Positions 37,853 through 47,009 of a DNA stretch of 64,000 nucleotides are shown here, in pieces. Both the position numbers and the translations under genes were made by a program. The number at the start of each line of letters is the position of its first letter. Within the stretch, counting starts at the first letter, position 1. The stretch is from Akkermansia muciniphila (lineage in GTDB: Bacteria > Verrucomicrobiota > Verrucomicrobiia > Verrucomicrobiales > Akkermansiaceae). The DNA is taken from NCBI GenBank assembly GCA_945874895.1, contig CAMCIC010000003.1, forward strand, positions 124,001-188,000, given 5' to 3'. The notes beneath the pieces are model-generated. The model did no database searches, had not been told where the DNA came from, and worked only from the letters and a program-made list of their open reading frames with translations.

Positions 37853-38083
37853 TCAACTGTCGCGAGGTTCCTTGCCGGCGACCTCGCGGATTTTCACGTC
37901 GTCTTCGGCCTTGGTGATCTCACGTTCAAATTCATCACGCGCTTTTTTGAATTCGCCCATGCTCTTGCCTAGGCCGCGTGCGAGTTCGGGAATTTTCTTC
38001 GCTCCAAAAAGCAGAAGGATCACCACGAAGATGATAATCATTTCCTGTCCACCTAAGTTCATTAAAGCAAGTGTCGCGCTCAT
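37853..38083 (-). CDS. tatA: Twin-arginine translocase subunit TatA/E
   Basis: A 76-residue TatA-type protein. It has a short membrane helix ([20 protein letters not shown]) with the [15 protein letters not shown] hinge and amphipathic helix that define the family, and a short acidic-basic tail. TatA oligomers form the pore-like part of the Tat system. tatC is not in the window. It is the first gene of the tatA-EEP-rlmI run and is divergent from trpS. Confidence 0.93.
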   Translation of the reverse strand: MSATLALMNLGGQEMIIIFVVILLLFGAKKIPELARGLGKSMGEFKKARDEFEREITKAEDDVKIREVAGKEPRDS

Positions 38084-38228
38084 GGGGAAGTCTAGCTGTA
38101 AAACTACGCACTGGCAATACTTGATTTTTCAGCGGACTTTTCCCGATCGAATCGGCTCAGTTCAACCGGATTTGGCTTTTTTGCATCGAGCTCTTGATAA
38201 AATACGGCAAGCGTTCCATCATCGGCGC

Positions 38229-39197
38229 ATGCGCATTCTGACAGGACTTCAACCATCCGGCAAACTTCACATAGGCAATTACTTTGGGGCGATGGAGCCG
38301 GCAATCTGTCTGCAATCTCAAGGAGAGGCGTTTTATTTCATTGCGAATTACCATGCCATGACGTCGCTGCACAATGGCCCCGAGCTTTTGGCGAACACCC
38401 GGGAACTGGCGGTGGATTTCCTCGCGTGCGGTTTGGATCCCGCCAAGGCGGTGTTTTTTCGCCAGAGCGATGTGCCGGAAGTGAATGAGTTGGCCTGGAT
38501 TCTATCGACAGTTTGCCCGATGGGCTTGCTGGAGCGATGCCATTCCTACAAGGACAAAGTCGCAAAAGGAATCTCGGCCAATCATGCATTGTTCGCCTAT
38601 CCCGTATTGATGGCAGCTGATATTTTGCTCTATGATTCGAATCTCGTGCCCGTGGGCAAGGATCAGAAGCAACACCTCGAAGTGACTCGGGATCTAGCAG
38701 TGAAAATCAATGAAGCTATGGGCGAGGGAACTCTCACTGTGCCAGAGCCAATGATTCGCGATGAATCAGCTGTGGTGCCGGGGCTGGATGGGCAAAAAAT
38801 GAGCAAATCCTATCACAACACGATTCCCATGTTTGGAGAGGAAAAACCCTTGCGCAAGTTGATCATGAAAATCGTATCCGACTCCACAGCGGTTGAGGAT
38901 CCCAAACCGACGGAAAATTCAACGATTCTCGCCCTATACAAACTTTTCGTCTCCGATTCTGATTATCAAGAAATGGTGGCAAGTTTCCAAGCTGGCGGCT
39001 TCGGCTACGGACATTACAAAACGCTGCTATGGGAGGCATACTGGAACTACTTCGCGCCGATGCGAGCTCGCCGCGAGGAAATTCTCGCGGATCCAGGTTA
39101 TGTTGATCAAGTTTTGCGACAAGGAGCCGAGCGTGCTCGAGAGACGGCTGCTACTGTCTTGAACCGGATCCGCAAGGCCACAGGTCTGAGCGCCTGA
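38229..39197 (+). CDS. trpS: Tryptophan-tRNA ligase
   Basis: A 322-residue class I aminoacyl-tRNA synthetase that charges tRNA-Trp. It opens MRILTGLQPSGKLHIGNYFGA, containing the HIGH-type motif HIGN, and has the KMSKS loop (DGQKMSKSYHN). The TrpRS block YPVLMAADILLYDSNLVPVGKDQKQHLEV is clear. The ATG at 38229 gives the family start, although the frame continues upstream. Its stop (39195-39197) abuts the stop of the convergent gene at 39198 with no gap. Confidence 0.96.
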   Translation: MRILTGLQPSGKLHIGNYFGAMEPAICLQSQGEAFYFIANYHAMTSLHNGPELLANTRELAVDFLACGLDPAKAVFFRQSDVPEVNELAWILSTVCPMGLLERCHSYKDKVAKGISANHALFAYPVLMAADILLYDSNLVPVGKDQKQHLEVTRDLAVKINEAMGEGTLTVPEPMIRDESAVVPGLDGQKMSKSYHNTIPMFGEEKPLRKLIMKIVSDSTAVEDPKPTENSTILALYKLFVSDSDYQEMVASFQAGGFGYGHYKTLLWEAYWNYFAPMRARREEILADPGYVDQVLRQGAERARETAATVLNRIRKATGLSA

Positions 39198-39506
39198 TCA
39201 AGCGGATGGCTCCATGTCCATGACTTTGACTTGCGCCCACTTGTCTTTGTGAGTGTCGATGAAGCGCTGGTGATCAGGATCGATCTGATATGCATCCTGC
39301 GCAGCGACATCGGTAAAGCTCATGGACAGTGCGTAGTCCCAGCTCAGGTCGATCACGGGGCGTGGCATCACGGCAGCAGGGCGACCCCACAGACCTCGTG
39401 TAAGCCCTGGGAGTTTTAGCAGATCGCGCAGACCTTGCTCAAAAGACGCGCGGTCGGCTTCGTTTTTGTTTTCTTCCTTTAACCAAAAATAGACGTGGTG
39501 TTCCAT
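39198..39506 (-). CDS. Dabb (stress-responsive A/B barrel) domain protein
   Basis: A 102-residue protein of the Dabb ferredoxin-like family. It shows EHHVYFWLKEENK at the start, FEQGLRDLLKLPGLTRGLWGRPA, WDYALSMSFTDVAAQDAYQIDPDHQRFI and a final beta strand. These small dimeric alpha/beta-barrel proteins have varied or unknown functions. The ATG at 39504-39506 is preferred; one at 39527 would add seven residues. It is divergent from asnS and ends exactly at the trpS stop. Confidence 0.82.
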   Translation of the reverse strand: MEHHVYFWLKEENKNEADRASFEQGLRDLLKLPGLTRGLWGRPAAVMPRPVIDLSWDYALSMSFTDVAAQDAYQIDPDHQRFIDTHKDKWAQVKVMDMEPSA

Positions 39507-39604
39507 GCGCGGACAGTATTTTCCCATGGTGCCTGATCTGTCGAGGGAAAATGCTGTCTTGGCGTGCATTGACAGCCTAAGGAGCATTTGCTAGTTCATT
39601 TTCC

Positions 39605-40966
39605 ATGCGTGAGTTGATCAAACGGGTATTGCAGTGCGAAAGTGAAAAACCATCCGTTACGATTGCGGGATGGGTTCGTACGCGGCGAGATTCCAAAACA
39701 TTTTCTTTCCTAGAAATCAACGACGGTAGCTGTCTTGCCAACCTGCAAGTGGTCGCGGACGCAGGCATCGAGGGCTATCAACAGGTCGACCGCATGCTCA
39801 CGGGAGCCTCGGTGGAAATCACCGGCAAGCTTCTGCCATCGCTGGGCCAAGGTCAAAAGTGGGAATTGCACGCGCAGCGGGTTCGTTTGATCGGGGAGGT
39901 TCCAGCCGACTACCCCTTGCAGAAAAAAGGTCACACGCTCGAATTTTTGCGTAGCATTTCCCACCTCCGTCCACGCACGAACCTCCATGGTGCCGTGTTC
40001 CGCATGCGCAGTCGCATGGCGTATGCCATCCATCAGTTTTTCCAAGATCGTGACTTCACCTATGTGCACACTCCCATCCTCACCGCCAGTGATTGCGAAG
40101 GTGCGGGGGAAATGTTTCGTGTGACCACCTTGCCACCTGACAAGGCTGCACAGGATGCGGAGGATTTTTTCGGGAAACGCGCTTATTTGACCGTGAGCGG
40201 GCAGTTGGAGGGGGAGACTTTTGCTTCCGCGCTTTCAAATATTTATACGTTTGGTCCTACTTTTCGGGCGGAAAATTCGAATACTTCTCGGCACGCGGCG
40301 GAATTCTGGATGATCGAGCCGGAAGTGGCGTTTTGTGATTTGCAGGGTGACATGGATCTCGCCGAAGCTCTCGTGAAACATCTTGTGCTCCATGCCTTGG
40401 AAAAGAGTGAGGGCGATCTGGAGGTCTTCGAAAAATTCGTCGATAAAACACTCCGCGAACGACTGGAGTTTGTGGCCGAGCGTCCTTTCGAGCGCGTGAC
40501 ATACACCGAGGCGGTAGAACTGCTACTGAAAAGTGGCAAGACATTCCAGTATCCTGTCGCCTATGGATTGAATCTACAAAGCGAGCACGAGCGCTGGCTC
40601 ACCGAAGAATATTTCAAAAAGCCTACCACGGTTTTCAATTACCCCAAAGAGATCAAACCATTTTACATGCGTCTCAACGATGATGATAAGACGGTGACCG
40701 CCATGGACGTTTTGGTGCCGGGCATCGGTGAAATCATTGGAGGTAGTCAGCGGGAGGAACGTCTCGATGTGTTGCTAGAAAATATGAAACGCCATGATCT
40801 GAATCCGGAGGACTATGGGTGGTATGTCGATCTCCGACGCTATGGCAGCGTGCCACATGCAGGCTTCGGCTTGGGCTTCGAGCGCATGTTGATGTTTGCC
40901 ACTGGCATGGGTAACATTCGCGATGTGATCCCCTTCGCCCGCACTCCAGGATCCTGTGATTTTTGA
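39605..40966 (+). CDS. asnS: Asparagine-tRNA ligase
   Basis: A 453-residue class II synthetase. The N-terminal OB-fold anticodon domain includes [25 protein letters not shown]. Class II motif 2 is [21 protein letters not shown], and motif 3 is [16 protein letters not shown]. AsnRS rather than AspRS is indicated by CEGAGEMF and the ending [12 protein letters not shown]. Having AsnRS means direct charging of tRNA-Asn. It is the last gene before the polysaccharide locus; no strong terminator is visible after it. Confidence 0.96.
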   Translation: MRELIKRVLQCESEKPSVTIAGWVRTRRDSKTFSFLEINDGSCLANLQVVADAGIEGYQQVDRMLTGASVEITGKLLPSLGQGQKWELHAQRVRLIGEVPADYPLQKKGHTLEFLRSISHLRPRTNLHGAVFRMRSRMAYAIHQFFQDRDFTYVHTPILTASDCEGAGEMFRVTTLPPDKAAQDAEDFFGKRAYLTVSGQLEGETFASALSNIYTFGPTFRAENSNTSRHAAEFWMIEPEVAFCDLQGDMDLAEALVKHLVLHALEKSEGDLEVFEKFVDKTLRERLEFVAERPFERVTYTEAVELLLKSGKTFQYPVAYGLNLQSEHERWLTEEYFKKPTTVFNYPKEIKPFYMRLNDDDKTVTAMDVLVPGIGEIIGGSQREERLDVLLENMKRHDLNPEDYGWYVDLRRYGSVPHAGFGLGFERMLMFATGMGNIRDVIPFARTPGSCDF

Positions 40967-41041
40967 TTCCTTTTCCTGCGGTGGTCGCTTGCCCGCCGGA
41001 TATTTCTGAGTGCGAGGGCTATGACGTCGCCAGGACTGCCC

Positions 41042-41098
41042 ACGCACGTGCGTCATTTGTTCATTTTTTCTTGAACAAAATTCCAATCTCGATAGGAT
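41042..41098 (+). promoter_or_regulatory. Palindromes and candidate promoter upstream of the polysaccharide locus
   Basis: Three elements lie in the asnS-glf spacer. A perfect 12-bp palindrome ACGCACGTGCGT is at 41042-41053. An exact 8-bp inverted repeat TTTGTTCA / TGAACAAA with an 8-base spacer is at 41056-41079. A sigma-70-like pair TTGAAC (41071-41076) and TAGGAT (41093-41098) with a 16-base spacer overlaps the second repeat. Together they look like a regulated promoter for the locus; each alone could be chance. Confidence 0.35.
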
Positions 41099-41148
41099 GA
41101 CGCCGAAAAGATTTCCAACTCATGGTTGTCATGGTTGATGGGGTCAGT

Positions 41149-41229
41149 ATGAAAAAAATCCGGATCAGGTTTTGTTGCTCATGGCGACGATCAACCAAGG
41201 GCGGTAGCTTGCCGTATCAAGTTATTTAA
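41149..41229 (+). CDS. Possible 26-codon leader peptide
   Basis: A short frame starting MKKIRIRFCCSW and ending in TAA seven bases before the glf start. It contains the ops-like element in its second half. It is basic and has no membrane segment. It may be a leader peptide or only a chance frame; nothing but its position supports it. Confidence 0.2.
   Translation: MKKIRIRFCCSWRRSTKGGSLPYQVI
41197..41213 (+). promoter_or_regulatory. ops/JUMPstart-like element
   Basis: AAGGGCGGTAGCTTGCC, of which 41200-41211 matches the ops core GGCGGTAGCGTG at 11 of 12 positions. In enterobacteria this DNA element pauses RNA polymerase and recruits the NusG paralog RfaH to long surface-polysaccharide operons. 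Here it lies 25 bases upstream of the first gene of a more than 22-kb one-strand polysaccharide locus, the expected place and orientation. Recruitment of an RfaH/NusG-like factor is inference. Confidence 0.6.
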
Positions 41230-41236
41230 TGAATGC

Positions 41237-42421
41237 ATGAGTGATCGTTCCCAAGTCGATTTTTTCATCGTAGGTGCTGGTTTTTCGGGTCTTGTTACGG
41301 CCGAGAGGCTGAGCAAGGCAGGATTTTCTTGTGTCGTGGTTGACAAAAGAAATCACATCGGTGGCAATGCCTACGATTGTTACGATGATGCGGGAGTTTT
41401 GATTCACCCCTATGGCCCCCATTATTTCCGCAGTAATTCCGCGCGGATCGTAGCGTATCTTTCGCAATTCACGGAATGGCGTGAGGTCTCTTACAAAATC
41501 AAAAGCTTTACTCAGGACCGATTCTGGAGTTTTCCGATCAACCTCAATACCTTCGAAGAGTGGTTGGGAAGACCTTCTTCGGAACTCGAATGGCGCGATT
41601 ATCTCGAAAGCCATCGGATCGCGATCGATCATCCGCAGAACTCAGAGGAAGTGATCCTTAGTCAAGTGGGATGGGATTTTTACCGGATGTTTTTCGAACC
41701 ATACACGCTGAAGCAGTGGAAACGCCATCCTCGTGAGCTTCAGGCATCGGTTTGTGGACGCATTCCGATCCGTTTGGATCGTGACGATCGCTATTTGACC
41801 GAATCATTTCAAGCAATGCCCGCTCATGGCTACACGGCGATGTTTGAAAAGATGGTCGCACATTCGCCTAGTCTAACTCTACGTTTGTCCAAAGACTATC
41901 GCGAGGAAAAACAGCACTGGAACTATCGTCATTTGATCTTCACTGGGCCGATTGATGCGTTTTACGATCACTGCTACGGCTCCTTGCCCTATCGTTCTCT
42001 GAGGTTTGAGAGAGAGACTTATTCGGGTGATGAACTGCGCGCGCGCGAATCCATTTCGGGTAAACCTGGATTTTGGCAACCCGCGCTGCAGGTCAATTAT
42101 CCGGATATAGATTTGCCTTTTACGAGAACGGTGGAAATCAAGCATGCCACAGGGCAGGAAATCGATGCAACAACCGTCGTTCGCGAATTTCCTGAGGACT
42201 GGACTCCGGAGAAGGAGCCATTTTACCCTGTCCCCACCGATGTCACAGCTCAGCTGTATGCTCGTTACAAGAGCCTAGCGGATCAGGAGACGCATGTATC
42301 TTTCATCGGTCGTCTTGGCACCTATCGTTATTACAACATGGATCAGGTCACCGGAATGGCCCTCACTGAGGCGGAAAAACTGATTCAAAAATACCAAAGC
42401 CATCCTGCTCCCCAATCATGA
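41237..42421 (+). CDS. glf: UDP-galactopyranose mutase
   Basis: A 394-residue FAD enzyme that interconverts UDP-galactopyranose and UDP-galactofuranose. The dinucleotide-binding start is [17 protein letters not shown], followed by [23 protein letters not shown] (GPHxFH-like active-site block), SFPINL, and [21 protein letters not shown]. Length is close to bacterial Glf (about 370-390). It is the first gene of the polysaccharide locus and overlaps the next gene by 4 bases (ATGA). Galactofuranose is therefore an expected component of the glycan. Confidence 0.93.
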   Translation: MSDRSQVDFFIVGAGFSGLVTAERLSKAGFSCVVVDKRNHIGGNAYDCYDDAGVLIHPYGPHYFRSNSARIVAYLSQFTEWREVSYKIKSFTQDRFWSFPINLNTFEEWLGRPSSELEWRDYLESHRIAIDHPQNSEEVILSQVGWDFYRMFFEPYTLKQWKRHPRELQASVCGRIPIRLDRDDRYLTESFQAMPAHGYTAMFEKMVAHSPSLTLRLSKDYREEKQHWNYRHLIFTGPIDAFYDHCYGSLPYRSLRFERETYSGDELRARESISGKPGFWQPALQVNYPDIDLPFTRTVEIKHATGQEIDATTVVREFPEDWTPEKEPFYPVPTDVTAQLYARYKSLADQETHVSFIGRLGTYRYYNMDQVTGMALTEAEKLIQKYQSHPAPQS

Positions 42422-43359
42422 GTATGCAAACAGCTGTTGTTACCGGCGGTGCCGGCTTCGTTCCTTCGCATTTGATCGATCTTCTTCTCGCCAACGGCCT
42501 TCGCGTTGTGGCGCTCGACAATTTTGTCACGGGAAACGTGAGGAACATCGCGCATCTCCAGGGAAACCCCCATTTTTCTTTCATCGAGCAAGACGTTTCA
42601 GAGCCTTTTGATGTCGCGGGTCCTGTGGATTACGTTTTTCACATGGCATCTCCTGCCAGTCCTATCGATTATGTCAAAATCCCCATCGAGACGCTGAAAG
42701 CAGGTTCGTATGCCACCCACAACTCCCTCGATCTGGCGCTTCGCAAAAAGGCCAGATTCCTCGTGGCATCCACTTCGGAGGTTTATGGCGATCCTGAAGT
42801 CCACCCGCAGCAGGAGTCGTATTGGGGGAATGTGAACCCCATCGGCGTAAGAAGCTGCTATGATGAGGCAAAACGCTATGCTGAAGCCGCTACCATGGCC
42901 TATCATCGCGCCTATGGTCTCGACACAAAAATCGTTCGTATTTTCAATACTTACGGTCCGCGCATGCGACTCGATGACGGGCGGGTCGTTCCCGCTTTCA
43001 TCGGTCAGGCTCTGCGTGGCGAACCCATGACTGTCTTTGGGGATGGTTCGCAAACGCGCTCTTTCTGCTATGTTTCTGATCTTGTTGCGGGAATCTGGAA
43101 ATTGGCGCAGAGCGATGGTCATGAGCCTGTCAATTGCGGCAATCCGCATGAAATGACGATTATGCAATTCGCTGAAGCCGTCTCCCATCATTTTGGAATT
43201 CCCTTGAAGCTCGATCAAAAGCCACTTCCTCCTGATGATCCCAAAGTGCGCAAGCCAGATATTACGCGTGCTAAGAACTTCCTCGGTTGGGAGCCTATCG
43301 TAGAATTTGATGACGGTATTCGTCAGACCATTGCTTATTTTCGAGACTTGGTGTCCTAA
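42418..43359 (+). CDS. UDP-glucuronate decarboxylase-type SDR (UDP-xylose synthase)
   Basis: A 313-residue extended SDR best matched to UDP-glucuronate decarboxylase (UXS), which makes UDP-xylose. Blocks include [40 protein letters not shown] with the catalytic Tyr/Lys pair, and [19 protein letters not shown]. The nucleotide motif reads [11 protein letters not shown], so the third Gly of GxxGxxG is Pro, an unusual change. The UDP-glucose dehydrogenase gene follows 39 bases downstream, giving UDP-Glc to UDP-GlcA to UDP-Xyl in one operon. Confidence 0.9.
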   Translation: MSMQTAVVTGGAGFVPSHLIDLLLANGLRVVALDNFVTGNVRNIAHLQGNPHFSFIEQDVSEPFDVAGPVDYVFHMASPASPIDYVKIPIETLKAGSYATHNSLDLALRKKARFLVASTSEVYGDPEVHPQQESYWGNVNPIGVRSCYDEAKRYAEAATMAYHRAYGLDTKIVRIFNTYGPRMRLDDGRVVPAFIGQALRGEPMTVFGDGSQTRSFCYVSDLVAGIWKLAQSDGHEPVNCGNPHEMTIMQFAEAVSHHFGIPLKLDQKPLPPDDPKVRKPDITRAKNFLGWEPIVEFDDGIRQTIAYFRDLVS

Positions 43360-43398
43360 GTTGGTGCCATTCATTTCCTTTTTCTGCTTCTCTCTTCT

Positions 43399-44781
43399 AT
43401 GCAAATCAAAAACATCTGCTGTATCGGAGCCGGTTATGTTGGCGGGCCGACGATGGCCATGATCGCCGCCAAGTGTCCCGACATTCGAGTAACCGTTGTC
43501 GATCTCAACGAGACTCGTATTGCCGCGTGGAACTCCCAAGATCTGCCCGTATACGAACCCGGATTGTTGGAGCTGGTGAATACTTGCCGAGATCGCAATC
43601 TGTTTTTCCAAACTGACGTGCGCGCCGCCATTCGTGAGGCGGATATGATTTTTGTGGCGGTGGGAACTCCAACAAAAACATACGGCGCTGGTGCAGGCCG
43701 CGCTGCTGATCTGTGCTATGTGGAGTCTGCTGCACGCATGATCGCCGAGGAAGCCAAAGGACACACCATCGTCGTGGAAAAGTCCACCATCCCCGTTCGC
43801 ACCGCGGAGGCGATGAGGACGATTCTCGAGTCCAACTCGCAGTCCGGACAATTTCAAGTGTTGTCCAATCCAGAGTTTCTTGCGGAAGGAACTGCCGTGA
43901 CTGACATGGAAAACCCAGATCGCATCCTCATCGGTGGCGAGCAGACACCAGAAGGGCTCGCGGCCATCGAGTGCTTGGCCCAGGTTTATTCACGATGGAT
44001 TCCACGTGATCGCATCATAACCACGAACACATGGTCTTCCGAGTTGTCCAAATTAGTAGCCAACGCTTTCCTCGCGCAACGCATTTCCTCGATCAATTCG
44101 ATCTCCGCCTTGTGTGAAAAAACGGGCGCGAATGTCGATGAAGTGGGACGCGCCATCGGTTACGATTCCCGCATCGGTCCCAAATTCCTCAAGTCTTCGG
44201 TCGGCTTCGGTGGCTCTTGTTTTCAAAAGGATATTCTCAATCTCGTTTATCTCTGCGAGCACTTCGGGCTTCCAGAAGTGGCTCAATACTGGAACGAAGT
44301 CATTCGCATGAATGATTGGCAAAAATCGCGGTTCTCTCAGAAAATTGTCCACACGCTTTTCAACACAGTTTCAGGAAAAAAAATCGGAGTGCTCGGCTTC
44401 GCGTTCAAAAAAGATACGAACGATACCCGCGAATCTGCAGCCATCTACGTGGTGCGCGATCTGCTGATGGAAAACGCACACGTCAGCATTTACGATCCCA
44501 AGGTGCCGGAAAAAACGATTTTGGCTGATCTCGCCTATGTCGGGGTTCCCGAAAACATTCTCCGCAGTCATTTGCAGTTCGCCAGCGATCCGATTTCCGC
44601 ACTCAATCAGGCTCACGCGATGGTAGTGCTGACCGAGTGGGATGAATTCCGCGATCTCGATTTTGCCACCATTTACCAAAACATGCTCAAGCCCGCCTTT
44701 GCCTTTGATGGAAGAAACATTTTGCCGAGGGAGCATCTTGTTGCTTTGGGCTTTTCTCTCTATTGCATTGGCCAAGGCTAG
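43399..44781 (+). CDS. ugd: UDP-glucose 6-dehydrogenase
   Basis: A 460-residue NAD-dependent enzyme that oxidises UDP-glucose to UDP-glucuronate. The N-terminal motif is [13 protein letters not shown]. The catalytic cysteine lies in [10 protein letters not shown], and STIPVRTAE plus [12 protein letters not shown] mark the substrate region. The C-terminal domain has [20 protein letters not shown]. Length and details ([16 protein letters not shown]) are closer to the animal/plant-like UGDH than to short bacterial Ugd. It supplies UDP-GlcA to the UXS encoded just upstream. Confidence 0.95.
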   Translation: MQIKNICCIGAGYVGGPTMAMIAAKCPDIRVTVVDLNETRIAAWNSQDLPVYEPGLLELVNTCRDRNLFFQTDVRAAIREADMIFVAVGTPTKTYGAGAGRAADLCYVESAARMIAEEAKGHTIVVEKSTIPVRTAEAMRTILESNSQSGQFQVLSNPEFLAEGTAVTDMENPDRILIGGEQTPEGLAAIECLAQVYSRWIPRDRIITTNTWSSELSKLVANAFLAQRISSINSISALCEKTGANVDEVGRAIGYDSRIGPKFLKSSVGFGGSCFQKDILNLVYLCEHFGLPEVAQYWNEVIRMNDWQKSRFSQKIVHTLFNTVSGKKIGVLGFAFKKDTNDTRESAAIYVVRDLLMENAHVSIYDPKVPEKTILADLAYVGVPENILRSHLQFASDPISALNQAHAMVVLTEWDEFRDLDFATIYQNMLKPAFAFDGRNILPREHLVALGFSLYCIGQG

Positions 44782-44861
44782 TCGAGCATAGCTCATGAAG
44801 TCAGCCCTCGAGTTACGTTTGTTATGATCGACGCTGTTCTTCGATTCGTCATCTTCCGCAT

Positions 44862-45956
44862 GTGAAAAAAATACTGCTCATCGCCCAAACATCGCCGTTG
44901 ATTCATGGTCAAGCGATGATGTCGGCCCAATTGGCCGAGGTGATCACCCAATGGGAGGGATATGAATTATTTTCCATCAATGCTTGCTATGCTACTGATC
45001 GGAAAAAACTCGGCGGTTTTTCTTGGCGTAAGTTTTGTCTGTGGTTGAAGTATCTCTCAGAAGCTTGCCTCATCTGCGCCTTTCATCGGATTGATTGCGT
45101 GATCATCACCCATTCGTTTTTTCGAAGTGCTTTTCTGAAGGACAGTTTCTTTCTCTGGCTAGGGCGTGTGTTTCATAGAAAAATGGTTGTCTGGGTTCAC
45201 ATGGATCCTAACCGACTCCATTGGAAGCCCGAAACGTCGAGATTTGTTCGTTACGCGAAACGTGTGTTGACCTTACCTGACAAGTGGGTTGCTTGCACTC
45301 CTGGTCTCATGAACCAGTGGCCTGAAGCGTTTGATCGTAAAAAATTGACTGCTTTGAGCAATGGCATCCCCGATCCTGTAGGCAATAAAACATCTAAAAA
45401 AAAGACACACTTGCATGTTGTCTTTCTCTCTTCCATGACAGAAGAAAAAGGCTGGAGGGAGCTTTTTGCTACAGCGGAAGTCCTTTGCAGTGAGAATCCC
45501 GGAGTTGTTTTCGATTTCTATGGCGATCCCGGTGCCGGCGAAAGTAGGGAACTCCTAGAAACTGTTTTTGCGGGATCCTCCCACCCCGACCGCATTCTGT
45601 GGCATGGAGGTGTTTGGGGTGACCAAAAAATCAATGTGCTTCTTGAGTCTGATCTGTTTTGCCTCCCTTCATGGACCGAGGCATTCCCCATCGCTATCAT
45701 TGAGGCCATGGCCTGTGGTCTTCCTGTGATTTCGACTCGCGTGGGGGGCGTTCCTGATGCTATCACGGACGGCATAAACGGCTGGCTTGTCGAACCGAGA
45801 GACCAAAGCGGATTGCTATCTGCCTTGCGTGACGCTGTGGTTCAACGTGATACACTCGTTAACATGGGGCAAAACAATCGCTTACGATATCTCAACAACT
45901 TTTCCTTGTCCGCGTTTGATAAAAAATGGCAACAACTTCTCAAATCCATCTGCTGA
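44862..45956 (+). CDS. Glycosyltransferase, family 4 type
   Basis: A 364-residue GT-B glycosyltransferase of GT4 type. The C-terminal donor domain has VVFLSSMTEEKGWRELF, FYGDPGAGES, WHGGVWGDQK and the E(x7)E signature PSWTEAFPIAIIEAMACGLPVISTRVGGVPDAI. The start is GTG at 44862. The N-terminal half has a hydrophobic stretch (CLWLKYLSEACLICAF) that may bind the membrane. Donor and acceptor cannot be read from sequence. It probably adds one sugar of the repeat unit. Confidence 0.88.
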   Translation: MKKILLIAQTSPLIHGQAMMSAQLAEVITQWEGYELFSINACYATDRKKLGGFSWRKFCLWLKYLSEACLICAFHRIDCVIITHSFFRSAFLKDSFFLWLGRVFHRKMVVWVHMDPNRLHWKPETSRFVRYAKRVLTLPDKWVACTPGLMNQWPEAFDRKKLTALSNGIPDPVGNKTSKKKTHLHVVFLSSMTEEKGWRELFATAEVLCSENPGVVFDFYGDPGAGESRELLETVFAGSSHPDRILWHGGVWGDQKINVLLESDLFCLPSWTEAFPIAIIEAMACGLPVISTRVGGVPDAITDGINGWLVEPRDQSGLLSALRDAVVQRDTLVNMGQNNRLRYLNNFSLSAFDKKWQQLLKSIC

Positions 45957-45993
45957 CATCACTTTTCCAATCAACACTTATCCAACCAAACAT

Positions 45994-46986
45994 ATGAGCA
46001 AAAAAATACTGGTCGCCGGTGGCGGCGGATTCATCGGAGGAGAACTCGCACGCGTTCTCATCAGTCGTGGTCACAAGGTCGTTGTGGCTGACATCAAACC
46101 GTTAGACAAGTGGTATCAACTCCACCCCGAGGCGGAGAATCACGTCCTCGATCTGGAGGAAAAGGCGAATTGCTACAAGGTGGCGCAGGGCTGTGACGAG
46201 GTTTACAATCTCGCCTGCAACATGGGTGGTATGGGTTTCATCACGAAAAACAAAGCTCTTTGCATGCTCAGCGTTCTTCTCAGCACGCACTTGCTGATGG
46301 CGGCCAAGGACTGCGGAGCAAAAGCATATTTCTATTCTTCTTCTGCTTGCGCTTATCCTGACTACCGTCAGGAAGAGGCATCGGTCATCGCACTCAAGGA
46401 ATCAGATGCTTATCCCGCAATGCCGGAAGACGGCTATGGCTGGGAAAAACTGTTTTCCGAGCGTCTCTGCAAACACTTCGAGCAGGACTTCGGCATGAAT
46501 GTCCGCGTATTCCGTTTTCACAACGTCTATGGCCCCAAGGGGACATGGGATGGCGGTCGCGAAAAAGCTCCGGCCGCTCTTTGCCGCAAGGTGATTCAGG
46601 CCATCGACGAAGGCACCATGGAAGTGGAAATCTGGGGAGATGGCGAGCAAACCCGTTCCTTCATGTATATCGACGATTGCATCACCGGTATCGATAAACT
46701 GATGGCATCAAGCTACTCCGATCCTCTCAACCTCGGTCGCAGTGAGTTGGTGTCCATCAATGAGACACTCAGCATCATCGAGCGCATTGCTGGCGTTGAA
46801 ATGAAACGCAGATACAAACTTGACGCGCCTCAGGGTGTGCGTGGTCGTAACTCCGACAACACACTCATCAAACAAGTGCTGGGTTGGGAGCCGGGCATCG
46901 ACTTGAAAACCGGTCTTGAAACCACTTACTGGTGGATCAAAGAGCAATACGAGAAGCGCAAACGCGGTGAAACCGTAATTCAGTAA
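45994..46986 (+). CDS. GDP-mannose 3,5-epimerase-like SDR
   Basis: A 330-residue extended SDR very like plant and bacterial GDP-mannose 3,5-epimerase, which forms GDP-L-galactose and GDP-L-gulose. Characteristic blocks are VYNLACNMGGMGFIT, SSSACAYPDYRQ, LKESDAYPAMPEDGYGWEK (Tyr/Lys), FHNVYGPKGTWDGGREKAPAALCRK, and GDGEQTRSFMYIDDC. The ATG at 45994 (MSKKILVAGGGGFIGGE) fits the Rossmann start. The catalytic Cys in SSSACAYP is kept. It predicts an L-galactose-type sugar in the glycan or a further-modified derivative. Confidence 0.88.
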   Translation: MSKKILVAGGGGFIGGELARVLISRGHKVVVADIKPLDKWYQLHPEAENHVLDLEEKANCYKVAQGCDEVYNLACNMGGMGFITKNKALCMLSVLLSTHLLMAAKDCGAKAYFYSSSACAYPDYRQEEASVIALKESDAYPAMPEDGYGWEKLFSERLCKHFEQDFGMNVRVFRFHNVYGPKGTWDGGREKAPAALCRKVIQAIDEGTMEVEIWGDGEQTRSFMYIDDCITGIDKLMASSYSDPLNLGRSELVSINETLSIIERIAGVEMKRRYKLDAPQGVRGRNSDNTLIKQVLGWEPGIDLKTGLETTYWWIKEQYEKRKRGETVIQ

Positions 46987-47009
46987 TTCACTTAGTTCAA
47001 GAAACCGTC

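Noticed and set aside
42598-43857. 419-codon open frame on the minus strand
   Set aside because: Runs across two well-supported genes (UXS and ugd) and their spacer on the other strand; a long chance frame caused by codon bias.
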